A stretch of 64,000 bases of DNA from Amphibacillus marinus (GTDB lineage Bacteria > Bacillota > Bacilli > Bacillales > Amphibacillaceae), in assembly GCF_900110345.1 (NCBI RefSeq), contig NZ_FODJ01000013.1:35543-99542 (forward strand). The letters run 5' to 3'. Shown one piece after another: positions 7,068 to 13,947 of this stretch. The notes under the pieces were generated by a model, which saw only the letters and a list, made by a program, of their open reading frames with translations, had not been told where the DNA came from and did not search any database. Each line of letters starts with the position of its first letter. Within the stretch, counting starts at the first letter, position 1. Both the position numbers and the translations under genes were made by a program.

Positions 7068-8720
7068 TTACACCCTCCCTTGTCTTGGTTCTCTACGCTG
7101 TCTCGACCCTATTCTTCCTTCTCGTGGTGCTCGCCCAGAGCCAATTGAATGTGATCGCTCCACTTGTCGCATTGCCCTCGCCTGTGCTTTTTCCTCTCGC
7201 ACCGAGAAATTAGCTTGAGCTTGCCCCTCTCTGTCAGCTGAACTTCTATTTTTAATAGATCTACGAATGAGCTGAACAACTTTTGGAGCAAAAATAAACG
7301 CTAACCCTAGTAGCACAAACGATCCAATTAACATCAACAAACCATTAGTTGTTGTGACAAGATCAACAACCGTAAAAGGAACTTCTGCATTGCCTTGATC
7401 AGAATCAATAGGTGGCGATTCTTCGCCATTTTCCCCAATCGTCTGAATACTCACGAGCGGTCTTCCTAAAGAACTGTAGCGCATATCAGCTGCTGGAATC
7501 GTAAAAGCATGATCAGAGGCAGGTACAGTTACATATTCCCTACCATCTACTAAAATCCTAACTTGGCCCGTTTCAGGTTGTTGCCAAGTGACAAGGTAAT
7601 CACCGTTTGGTAGCTCTTCGTAGTCATCACCATCAAGATCTGGTGCAGGCATTAAGCCAGTTGTTGCCTGCACGATAACACCTTGACTTTCTACTCCTGC
7701 GTACTCTGTCGTGAGCTTGTACTCATATGAGCTATTCTCTTCTACCGATAGATCATTAAAGTATGTGCCATTGGTCTCAAACAGTGGCGCAAAATCCTCG
7801 CTTGCGTTGACGATCATAGGCTTAAGAAAATCTAGCATACTTATTTCTTGTTCGGTGGTTGTTCTTCGATAAATGTTGACGTGATCAACGTAACCACTGC
7901 TAGGCATACTCCAAGATAGATCGACCCGATCATGACTTGCTTCTACCTCTACATTCACAATTTCTTCTATCTCTGGAATAGGTGCTGTTGTTACATTAAC
8001 GTTTGCGTCCCCTGATTCGTAACCCTCTGTACTCACACTCACAAAATTGAAATCATAATTTGTTTCTGGTGCGAGTCCTCTCGCTGTGTAAATACCTTGA
8101 TTTAATTCATCTGGCGCTATATCGTCCACTAGACTTCCATTTTGATAGACTTTGATTCTTTCGGTTATATCATCAATATTGCTGATATTGAAATCAATTT
8201 CGTTATGTCCAGCTCTATGGATGTCCACATTGACAGCTGAGGGTAGAGTGATGTTGTTACTACTTGGCACTCCAAAAAAATCAACTTCTCTGATTCTTAC
8301 AGATTGACCAGACTGTGCGGATGCAATATTTATCGATAAGACATTTTTAATGTCTACTTCATGGTACATATCGTGATCGAATCTATTGGGCTGAAGTCTC
8401 ATACTCTCAACGGTTTCCTCTTGCTCGTTATAATATAGTACCTCTATATTTATGTGGCTATACGTGGCTGAGAAATTCATGATAAAGCCTGTAATATCCA
8501 TGAGGTAGTTAAATTCAACTTTATTTTCTACCTGATATCCAATTCGCGGTGAAATAGTGTCCAAATCAAGATCATAAGCTTCTATCGGAAAATCATTTCT
8601 CTTTACAGATGTACCATCATGAAGAATCCCGTCTCCATACCACAAGTTTTCGTTTGCTCCTATCTCCATAAACGGCAGGAAGGCAGACAACAAAATGGTT
8701 AGTGTTAAAATTTTAATCAT
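7068..8720 (-). CDS. FN3-repeat surface protein with coat-like C-terminal anchor (pIII-like adsorption protein)
   Basis: 550 residues. Signal peptide (about 1-24); a beta-rich N-terminal domain (30-160); two or more fibronectin type III-like units (about 160-430, with repeated EVEASHDRVDLSW-type strands); then residues 446-495, which match the 55-aa coat-like protein without gaps (27 of 50 identical; shared PFTV, DLV, FVLLGLAF, FAPK, LIR). A 55-residue Arg/Gln-rich cytoplasmic tail ends the protein. A large exposed adhesive part held by a coat-type anchor is what a filament-tip adsorption protein would need. The start overlaps the previous stop as ATGA. Confidence 0.75.
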   Translation of the reverse strand: MIKILTLTILLSAFLPFMEIGANENLWYGDGILHDGTSVKRNDFPIEAYDLDLDTISPRIGYQVENKVEFNYLMDITGFIMNFSATYSHINIEVLYYNEQEETVESMRLQPNRFDHDMYHEVDIKNVLSINIASAQSGQSVRIREVDFFGVPSSNNITLPSAVNVDIHRAGHNEIDFNISNIDDITERIKVYQNGSLVDDIAPDELNQGIYTARGLAPETNYDFNFVSVSTEGYESGDANVNVTTAPIPEIEEIVNVEVEASHDRVDLSWSMPSSGYVDHVNIYRRTTTEQEISMLDFLKPMIVNASEDFAPLFETNGTYFNDLSVEENSSYEYKLTTEYAGVESQGVIVQATTGLMPAPDLDGDDYEELPNGDYLVTWQQPETGQVRILVDGREYVTVPASDHAFTIPAADMRYSSLGRPLVSIQTIGENGEESPPIDSDQGNAEVPFTVVDLVTTTNGLLMLIGSFVLLGLAFIFAPKVVQLIRRSIKNRSSADREGQAQANFSVREEKAQARAMRQVERSHSIGSGRAPREGRIGSRQRREPRQGRV

Positions 8721-10009
8721 TCATCCGACCTCCTTCCTGGTATCGGGGCTGCTCCGTTGTCTCTACCTGGCATTGGTGCTGTTTCATTCCCTGCCCCTGG
8801 AATCGGTACTGTTCCACCATCACTACCGGGGATTGGCGCTACACCTCCCCCATCGCCAGGTACTGGTGCTTGATTATCTCTATCTCCTGGTATCGGGGCT
8901 GTTGTCCCATCTCCATCTCCTGGGCTTGGTGCGAAGTTATCACCTTCGTCTGGTGCTTCTGGCGCCATGTTCTCTTGCTCATTCGGGCTTGGTGCTGTTC
9001 CCTCAACGTCTGGCGGTGTTGGTGCTATATTCTCCTGTTCCTCTGGTGCTCCAGGCGCTAGATTATCGCTCTCATCTGGATTGGGTGCTGTACCTCCCAC
9101 ATCTGGTGGACTTGGGGCAATATTTTCTTGTTCCTCCGGTGCAGCAGGTGCTTCCGCATCCACTTCTGGAACTTCTGGTGCAATCATGTCACCTTCATCA
9201 GGAATATTGTCTTTAAACTCATCCTGACTAGGAAGACTGCCAATTGGATCTAAAATGTCAAAGCCACCCGTCGGATCTTCCCTTACTTCTATTTCCTCAG
9301 CTCCCCCTCTAATATCATCAGCGCTAAATCCTGCATCATCTAATCCCGAAGGCAGCTGCCCTCTTGGCGCATCGATCTCACCAGTAAGATTATGATTAAA
9401 AGCTGGTGCAGATGGTGGATTGGGGGCATGTCCTAAAAGATCACCCAAGTCACTAATAAATCTAGGCACTATTGTGTCCCGAAACGTATTCGCTACCTGC
9501 TGCCAATTTGGTGGAGAAGGAATCGCATTAATAATGTCGTCAATTCGATCCATGTAATCAGACCAACCAGGGGTATTAAAGATACAGCCGCAATCATTCC
9601 CTGATCCCCCACCATCATCGCCACCATTATTGCTGCTACAGCCGTCAAACTGTACTTCATTACCGCTGCTGGTGCGTGCATAAGAAATACAGACTTCTCC
9701 ACCATCATTGGAAATTAAGCGAATTGCAGTTGTGCTTGCGGGCGGTGTTACGCTTCCCGAGCCATTAGATAAGCCTTGTGAACTGATAAAACTAGCCGAA
9801 TCATCAATCGTACGGTAAAAATTCATTTGGGCTGAATTAGATGCACTAACATAACTAATTGTGGTAAAGGTTCTAACCCCGTTATAGAGATCTGCCCATA
9901 AATATTGACTTTCATCTGTGGTACCGAAATAGGGATGATTCTGCGCCATTAAAACTTGTGAGCTAATCAAGAACACGCACAAAGTAGCAATTAATGTTTT
10001 CTTAATCAT
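8717..10009 (-). CDS. Secreted Pro-rich repeat protein of the filament module
   Basis: 430 residues; signal peptide (about 1-22, ending LMAQN); a Ser/Thr/Asn-rich N-terminal domain to about 125 with four Cys (VCISYAR, DGCSSN, DCGCIF); a linker; and from about 275 to the end a run of about 15 short acidic repeats of the type DNxAPxPGD and GTAPxPxE. There is no membrane anchor. ATG is preceded by AGGAGG. It lies directly after the coat terminator and is coupled to the FN3 protein gene. Cys-rich exposed domains and long flexible linkers are features of pIII-type tip proteins. A host-receptor or spacer role is inference. Confidence 0.7.
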   Translation of the reverse strand: MIKKTLIATLCVFLISSQVLMAQNHPYFGTTDESQYLWADLYNGVRTFTTISYVSASNSAQMNFYRTIDDSASFISSQGLSNGSGSVTPPASTTAIRLISNDGGEVCISYARTSSGNEVQFDGCSSNNGGDDGGGSGNDCGCIFNTPGWSDYMDRIDDIINAIPSPPNWQQVANTFRDTIVPRFISDLGDLLGHAPNPPSAPAFNHNLTGEIDAPRGQLPSGLDDAGFSADDIRGGAEEIEVREDPTGGFDILDPIGSLPSQDEFKDNIPDEGDMIAPEVPEVDAEAPAAPEEQENIAPSPPDVGGTAPNPDESDNLAPGAPEEQENIAPTPPDVEGTAPSPNEQENMAPEAPDEGDNFAPSPGDGDGTTAPIPGDRDNQAPVPGDGGGVAPIPGSDGGTVPIPGAGNETAPMPGRDNGAAPIPGRRSDE

Positions 10010-10021
10010 AATGTCCTCCTA

Positions 10022-10064
10022 TAAAAAAAATCCGAGTGGGTAGCTTTACACTACCTACCCGGAT
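10022..10064 (-). terminator. Strong terminator behind the coat-like gene
   Basis: An imperfect stem (ATCCG...GGGTAG with CTACCC...CGGAT) is followed on the minus strand by a run of eight T. It lies 14 bp after the coat-like stop codon and directly before the Pro-rich protein gene. A terminator just after the major coat gene is the classical arrangement in filamentous phages, and it lets the coat be made in large excess. Confidence 0.8.
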
Positions 10065-10077
10065 CTTTTCAGCTCCC

Positions 10078-10245
10078 TTATGCCTTACCACGATTAGAAA
10101 ATGCTTGGCGAATAAGTGCAATGATTTTTGGTGCGAACATAAATGCAAGACCAAGTAAAACGAATGTTGATACTAGACCAATTAATTCAAACCCTGACTC
10201 AACTAAATCTGCAACTGTAAATGGTAATGATACGCCTTCAAACAT
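10078..10245 (-). CDS. Major coat-like protein (pVIII-like), 55 aa
   Basis: Translated by hand: an acidic N-terminal part (MFEGVSLPFTVADLVESGFE), a 19-residue hydrophobic core (LIGLVSTFVLLGLAFMF) and a basic end (KIIALIRQAFSNRGKA). Acidic head, membrane span and basic tail is the exact layout of mature filamentous-phage major coat protein; no cleaved signal peptide is apparent. The ribosome site AGGGGAGG is the strongest in the block. The gene stands alone between a hairpin and a terminator, which favours separate high expression. Residues 6-55 match the anchor of the FN3 protein. The gene is shorter than common annotation cut-offs. Confidence 0.8.
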   Translation of the reverse strand: MFEGVSLPFTVADLVESGFELIGLVSTFVLLGLAFMFAPKIIALIRQAFSNRGKA

Positions 10246-10286
10246 GTTATTTCCTCCCCTAATAGTTAGTTAACCTTTAAATTTTT

Positions 10287-10311
10287 ATAATATAGGCAAA
10301 GCCTATTATTA
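10287..10311 (-). promoter_or_regulatory. Hairpin in front of the coat-like gene
   Basis: AATATAGGC and GCCTATTATT pair around AAA, between the stop of the 65-aa gene and the coat start. On the minus strand it is followed by an A/T-rich tract but not a clean T-run. It could be a partial attenuator or an mRNA 5'-end stabiliser for the coat message. Confidence 0.45.
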
Positions 10312-10506
10312 ATATTCTCGGTACTCATAATCCTGCTCATCATCAGTATTTGCTTTTTTAAAAGCGTTAATGATAATAGGGATTAAAAAGCCAACTGCTG
10401 CAACGGCTGCGGCTAACATCACCCCTGGTCCAGCCGTTTCAAGTAACATTCTCACATAACCCCAAAACTCAAGCATGTTCTCCTGTGTCCAAAAATTCAT
10501 TCTCAT
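10309..10506 (-). CDS. Coat-like single-pass membrane protein, 65 aa
   Basis: An amphipathic N-terminus (NFWTQENMLEFWGYVRMLL), one membrane segment (GVMLAAAVAAVGFLIPIII), then NAFKK and an acidic Tyr-rich tail. Aligned to the 52-aa neighbour it shares FW near the start, AVG in the span and IxxA after it (about 12 of 38 positions), so the two are probably paralogues. It begins 2 bp after that gene's stop. Likely minor capsid component. Confidence 0.65.
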   Translation of the reverse strand: MRMNFWTQENMLEFWGYVRMLLETAGPGVMLAAAVAAVGFLIPIIINAFKKANTDDEQDYEYREY

Positions 10507-10507
10507 G

Positions 10508-10666
10508 CTAACTGCGCCCTTCTCTAACCGCTTTTATCACGACAGTTAATAGCATACCAACAGCGATAATTGCTACAATGATCATTAAGAATGAAGCAAC
10601 AGTTCTTAAAATGAAGCCAAACGTGTCCCAAAAAAACGACCAATCCCACACACCTGATAAATTCAA
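10508..10666 (-). CDS. Coat-like single-pass membrane protein, 52 aa (TTG start)
   Basis: Read from TTG 10666 with AAGGGG 8 nt upstream; a GTG three codons earlier is too close to that site. Sequence layout: WDWSFFWDTFGFILRT amphipathic head, LMIIVAIIAVGMLLTVV span, basic KAVREGRS tail, which is again the filamentous coat pattern. It follows the 46-aa gene by 12 bp. Confidence 0.6.
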   Translation of the reverse strand: MNLSGVWDWSFFWDTFGFILRTVASFLMIIVAIIAVGMLLTVVIKAVREGRS

Positions 10667-10678
10667 TTCCTTCACCCC

Positions 10679-10819
10679 TTACAGTTTTGTTTTATGATAA
10701 ATCTCAATGACTGTAAGTATAATTGCGATGCCTACTGACCAGCTAAGTAAAACAGCCATTATATCGGGGTTCCCTATAAACGCTTTGAAGGCTTCTGCCA
10801 TCAGACCGCCTATCTCCAT
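10679..10819 (-). CDS. Small single-pass membrane protein, 46 aa
   Basis: ATG 10819 has GAGAGGGG about 10 nt upstream. A short helical head (LMAEAFKAFIGNPD) precedes one span (IMAVLLSWSVGIAIILTVI) and a basic tail (YHKTKL). The start lies inside the last codons of the 45-aa gene (10-bp overlap). Confidence 0.6.
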   Translation of the reverse strand: MEIGGLMAEAFKAFIGNPDIMAVLLSWSVGIAIILTVIEIYHKTKL

Positions 10820-10947
10820 TTATTAGTGCCCCTCTCAATAGCCGTCATAATCAATTGTGTGAGTGGGAAAGTAAATAAGCTTGCTGAGATAAAAACAACG
10901 TAGACAAGAGCTATCTCTGTTTTGGTAAAGTCAACAACCTCATACAA
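10810..10947 (-). CDS. Small single-pass membrane protein, 45 aa (TTG start)
   Basis: TTG 10947 sits 7 nt behind a perfect AGGAGG. One span (IALVYVVFISASLFTFPL) is followed by LIMTAIERGTNKWR. It overlaps the genes on both sides. The use of TTG in two adjacent tiny genes, each with a strong ribosome site, suggests real but tuned translation. Confidence 0.6.
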   Translation of the reverse strand: MYEVVDFTKTEIALVYVVFISASLFTFPLTQLIMTAIERGTNKWR

Positions 10948-11125
10948 CGCTTTTCCTCCTAATCACCGAGCTAATCAGCATGAAAATTATAATGGCAAAC
11001 AAGGCAGTTACGATAAGCAAATCACCTAGCGTGATCTCATGAATGATATGCAGCTCCCCACTATCCGTAACAATCCTTGTCATTTCTCGTGGATCAACAG
11101 GTACAACTACCGTTTCACCATGCAT
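10940..11125 (-). CDS. Small single-pass membrane protein, 61 aa, first gene of the morphogenesis block
   Basis: A polar head (GETVVVPVDPREMTRIVTDS) is followed by a span (LGDLLIVTALFAIIIFMLISSVI) and RRKSVV. ATG is preceded by GGGGTG. It is the first gene after a 125-bp non-coding stretch with hairpins, so transcription of the block probably begins just upstream. Confidence 0.65.
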   Translation of the reverse strand: MHGETVVVPVDPREMTRIVTDSGELHIIHEITLGDLLIVTALFAIIIFMLISSVIRRKSVV

Positions 11126-11180
11126 TCAATCACCCCTGCACTTGCTTGTTAACTCTAGTTTAACGAGCTGAAAAACATTT

Positions 11181-11220
11181 GTGTATCCCAAAACGGGGTG
11201 TTGGTATGCCAAAACACCAA
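11181..11220. other. Structured non-coding stretch, candidate origin or packaging signal
   Basis: GGTGTTGG pairs with CCAAAACACC around a TATG loop (11197-11218, with an AA bulge), next to a second small hairpin CCCAAAACGGGG (11188-11198). Neither is followed by a T-run on either strand, so they are not ordinary terminators. They sit in the longest non-coding gap of the phage-like half. In filamentous phages such hairpins act as packaging signal or origin; that role here is speculative. Confidence 0.4.
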
Positions 11221-11250
11221 AATAAAAACAATGGCATAACAGCCACTGTT

Positions 11251-11919
11251 TTAAAAGTCATTAATATTTTCAACCCTATATTCTTCTAAATAGAAAATTA
11301 ATTTATTAATTAACATTTTTTTATCAAAAATATCAAAAAAGATAACGGGAATTATGTATTGTCCGAACATAGATAATGCAATAACTACTATAGAAGTAAA
11401 TACTAAAATAATAAAGTTCTCTATATTAGCACCAAAATTTACAGTAAAAACTGCCCAAACAGGAACTAAAACAGCACTTACTGTTTTCTCAATCTTAAAA
11501 GTTTTACTAAACCAATTCTGGCTGTCTTTTTTAATGAATTCAAAAATATATTCATACCTTTTTTCTTTCTTCAAAATATACCTATTAAAAATATTTTCTT
11601 TTACAATTTCATACAAATCACTTTCATCGGCATACGTAAAGAACATCCTTTTGTATATCATTGGTTCAAAAACAATAAAAAGTATTAGTAGAATCATAGT
11701 TATCATAATTAGTGCGTTAAAATAAGAGCTATCCTCAATATTTTCTATGTAGACTCTTACTAATGCAAAAATATAAGTAAAATAAACACATAAAAAGAAA
11801 ATGAATAACCTCCGATAATTTTTGAAATTATGATGGTTTCTAACGTGTAATTTTACGGTTTTAAAAAAATCTCTCTTTAAATTCGTTATGATCATTGCAC
11901 CTTCAGTCTTGTTACGCAT
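11251..11919 (-). CDS. AT-rich cargo membrane protein with about four spans
   Basis: 222 residues from ATG 11919, which has GGAGAGG upstream; the frame is open 40 codons further but without a ribosome site. Two pairs of hydrophobic segments (about 32-52 and 65-85; about 150-170 and 178-198) flank a charged cytoplasmic part. Composition is more AT-rich than neighbouring phage genes. No family recognised. It stands alone between the parMR terminator and the hairpin region, as accessory genes often do in prophages. Superinfection exclusion is one possible role, without direct evidence. Confidence 0.6.
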   Translation of the reverse strand: MRNKTEGAMIITNLKRDFFKTVKLHVRNHHNFKNYRRLFIFFLCVYFTYIFALVRVYIENIEDSSYFNALIMITMILLILFIVFEPMIYKRMFFTYADESDLYEIVKENIFNRYILKKEKRYEYIFEFIKKDSQNWFSKTFKIEKTVSAVLVPVWAVFTVNFGANIENFIILVFTSIVVIALSMFGQYIIPVIFFDIFDKKMLINKLIFYLEEYRVENINDF

Positions 11920-11985
11920 AATAATCCTCTCCTCTTTTTTAAAAATTATAACAAAAAAATACTTATAGTGCTTTTGAAAATTATA

Positions 11986-12035
11986 AAACCGTGCAAATTT
12001 AAATATATATCTTATATTTAAACACTGCACGGTTT
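11986..12035 (-). terminator. Terminator of the parM-like operon
   Basis: AAACCGTGCA and TGCACGGTTT form a 10-bp stem, with a further TTTAAATATA/TATATTTAAA pairing inside. Read on the minus strand it ends in a T-rich tail (GGTTTTATAATTTTC). It follows the small partner gene by 15 bp. Confidence 0.8.
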
Positions 12036-12049
12036 GCACCTAAAACTAT

Positions 12050-12313
12050 TCAATTTAAATCCTTACTACTCACGGCATTCATCAAACCCTTTGGAAGTAC
12101 TTTTCGATCACATTTCTTCTCAATTTGGCTATCACTCTTTTCCTCTACCTCCTGAACCCCCGAACCGCCCATGCCCACTTTCATATTACCTTTCACATAC
12201 AATCTTAATAGTGTTTTGATAAAGCCTGCCATATTATCGCATTGCTCAAGGAATTGATAGACTTCTGGATCATTTGTTTCCTTTACGACTAACTCTACCC
12301 TTTTACGCTTCAT
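12050..12313 (-). CDS. Small ParR-like adaptor (putative)
   Basis: 87 residues, basic N-terminus (MKRKRVELVV), a short helix-rich middle (PEVYQFLEQCDNMAGFIKTLLRLYV) and a charged flexible tail. Start overlaps the ParM stop as ATGA. A small DNA-binding protein of this size, directly downstream of an actin-like gene, is the usual place for ParR, which links the filament to the centromere. A ribbon-helix-helix fold is likely but could not be confirmed by eye. Confidence 0.6.
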   Translation of the reverse strand: MKRKRVELVVKETNDPEVYQFLEQCDNMAGFIKTLLRLYVKGNMKVGMGGSGVQEVEEKSDSQIEKKCDRKVLPKGLMNAVSSKDLN

Positions 12314-13377
12314 TCGGCTGCATCACTTTCCTGTTGCTGTTGCAACGCTCTTAAATATTTGAAATAGCCTCGAACTGTTGCTGTCTCTGAATCCTCCACT
12401 AGATAGGAGTTTTTAAAAACCTGCTTTAATTCATCACTGTTTAGCACATTTGGACCGCCACCAGTGAACAGCGCTGTATCTATTTGTGATTTATCCTTCA
12501 GCGTGGTGTTGATCGTATTAATTACCTCACGGGTATATATTTTCTGTGCTGTTAGGATGATCTCTGTTAGATCAATACACTCATTTTTATTAGGTTGATA
12601 GCTATAACCACTTTCACTGTTACCCCTTCGCACAATCTGTTCTATCTTGTACTCTGTTAACCCTCTAATCCCTTTTTGCTTAGCAAGGTTCTTTATTCGT
12701 TCAAAAAGATCATAAGCGCCATTATCTCTTTGTCCACTTTGTTTTTCATCAAGGTTTAAACTTTTCAAAGTGTCAATCAGAAGTGTACCGCCGCCAATAT
12801 CAACCACAACAACATTTTCGTCCAGAAAGGATTCATTTTCGATATAACCGTTGCTATCCAATAACTCATTGTAGATCGTGCCGATTGGCTGCTGGATAAC
12901 GAAAACCTCTTTCACTCTAATATTTAAGCTCTCCCCATTTAGTCTAACGTTATGATCCCCTTTGATAGCTGTGATAATATCCCTAATTGCTTCGTCATGA
13001 TAATCACTTGATGGTACACCTGTTGCCACAGTGCATTCAAGAATACTCATTTTTGCTGCTGGATAATCTTTAGCCAGATTGGCAAGTGAAAAGTCAACCA
13101 ATAGCTTAAATTCATTTGTGCGGTAACGATTGTCAAAGCTAATTGTATCAATGTACTTATCCGTACTTACCTGAGCAATCTCTTTTCCCCATGCATAAGT
13201 AAAGTCAGGATCAATATTCGATTCGTAACTATCTATTAACCTTTGCTGTCCGATCAATGTAAGTGAGCTTCCTAGATCCTGCTTTAATAAATAATAGGAT
13301 GGGAAAACATCACTTGTCTTTTCCGATACCATTTTTGTTTGCTTGTTACCAATATCTAATGCGAATTGTTCTATCAT
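12310..13377 (-). CDS. ParM/Alp-type actin-like ATPase
   Basis: 355 residues. Actin-fold motifs in order: phosphate 1 ALDIGNKQTK (residues 6-15), phosphate 2 VVVVDIGGGT (about 193-202) and adenosine FTGGGPNVL (about 306-314). ParM-like proteins polymerise with ATP and push plasmid or phage copies apart, or position them in the cell. ATG has AAGGAG upstream. It is preceded by two palindromes that could be centromere and operator. A segregation gene in an integrated element implies an extrachromosomal phase. A role in positioning phage replication is the alternative. Confidence 0.85.
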   Translation of the reverse strand: MIEQFALDIGNKQTKMVSEKTSDVFPSYYLLKQDLGSSLTLIGQQRLIDSYESNIDPDFTYAWGKEIAQVSTDKYIDTISFDNRYRTNEFKLLVDFSLANLAKDYPAAKMSILECTVATGVPSSDYHDEAIRDIITAIKGDHNVRLNGESLNIRVKEVFVIQQPIGTIYNELLDSNGYIENESFLDENVVVVDIGGGTLLIDTLKSLNLDEKQSGQRDNGAYDLFERIKNLAKQKGIRGLTEYKIEQIVRRGNSESGYSYQPNKNECIDLTEIILTAQKIYTREVINTINTTLKDKSQIDTALFTGGGPNVLNSDELKQVFKNSYLVEDSETATVRGYFKYLRALQQQQESDAAE

Positions 13378-13397
13378 TTTTTATACTCCTTCTGTTT

Positions 13398-13456
13398 TAC
13401 CGTTACATTAACGGTATTAATTCAACAAAAATCCCGTCAACCCGTTAATATAACGG
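13398..13456. promoter_or_regulatory. Paired palindromes upstream of parM (parC/operator candidate)
   Basis: Two sites share the core CCGTTA-N3-TAACGG: 13398-13416 (TACCGTTA-CAT-TAACGGTA) and 13442-13456 (CCGTTA-ATA-TAACGG), with centres about 42 bp apart. An extra CCCGTCAA half-site adjoins the second. Such repeats ahead of a parM gene are the expected binding sites of a ParR-type protein. Confidence 0.65.
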
Positions 13457-13462
13457 TATAAA

Positions 13463-13615
13463 TTATTTTCGTTTTACAAATTCTAAAATATCCTGCCGTT
13501 CTGCACATCTGATAACATATAGCTGTCCTTCAATATGAATAAGCTCAACGTCACCCTGTTCTAAGTTTTCTAACGTGCTTAATAACCAATCTATCTTGCA
13601 TTGCTTATTGTTCAT
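13463..13615 (-). CDS. Hypothetical 50-aa protein
   Basis: The short frame starts at ATG 13615 with GGGGTGAAGG upstream, 4 bp from the end of the 97-aa gene. Composition is soluble and mixed-charge (IDWLLSTLENLEQGDVELIH...). Family unknown. It ends just before the second palindrome ahead of parM. Confidence 0.5.
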   Translation of the reverse strand: MNNKQCKIDWLLSTLENLEQGDVELIHIEGQLYVIRCAERQDILEFVKRK

Positions 13616-13619
13616 GCCT

Positions 13620-13913
13620 TCACCCCAAATACTCAAAAATATCTGTTTGCTCTGCGAATGATCGACCTGTTTTATGTATGCCAGTCTCTAAGGTGTTGAT
13701 CCAGTCGGCAATATCCTGCCTTGTGCAGCCTTCCTTCACTAGTTCATTGGGTAGCTTGTCCCCTAACTGCCAGCTATACAATTGCTTGAGCGCTTTTTCG
13801 ATCCTTCCAAATCTGAACACTGTTTTTGTGTTATTGCTATAGTTGGGACGTACACAGTACTTACGCACGTACAGGTACGTCTTTCCTTTGGCTTTAACAC
13901 GTTCAAGATACAA
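13620..13913 (-). CDS. Hypothetical 97-aa protein with recombinase-arm-like start
   Basis: TTG start at 13913 with GGGAGGG 6 nt before it. The N-terminus (VKAKGKTYLYVRKYC) looks like the beta-sheet opening of AP2 or Arm-type DNA-binding domains. The rest is helical (KALKQLYSWQ, RQDIADWINTLE). No family is claimed. It lies between ssb and parM and may be a DNA-binding regulator or accessory factor. Confidence 0.5.
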   Translation of the reverse strand: MYLERVKAKGKTYLYVRKYCVRPNYSNNTKTVFRFGRIEKALKQLYSWQLGDKLPNELVKEGCTRQDIADWINTLETGIHKTGRSFAEQTDIFEYLG

Positions 13914-13947
13914 TATAATCCCTCCCTGAAATCACTTCCTATCAAGC

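Noticed and set aside
8717..9190. A CRISPR-like or minisatellite array
   Set aside because: The regular DNA pattern is a coding repeat (APxPGD type) in frame within the 430-aa secreted protein. No constant repeats with unique spacers.
8695..9216. A plus-strand reading frame of 173 codons, rich in Leu and His
   Set aside because: It is antisense to the Pro-rich repeats and has no ribosome site; the composition is a by-product of the repeat.
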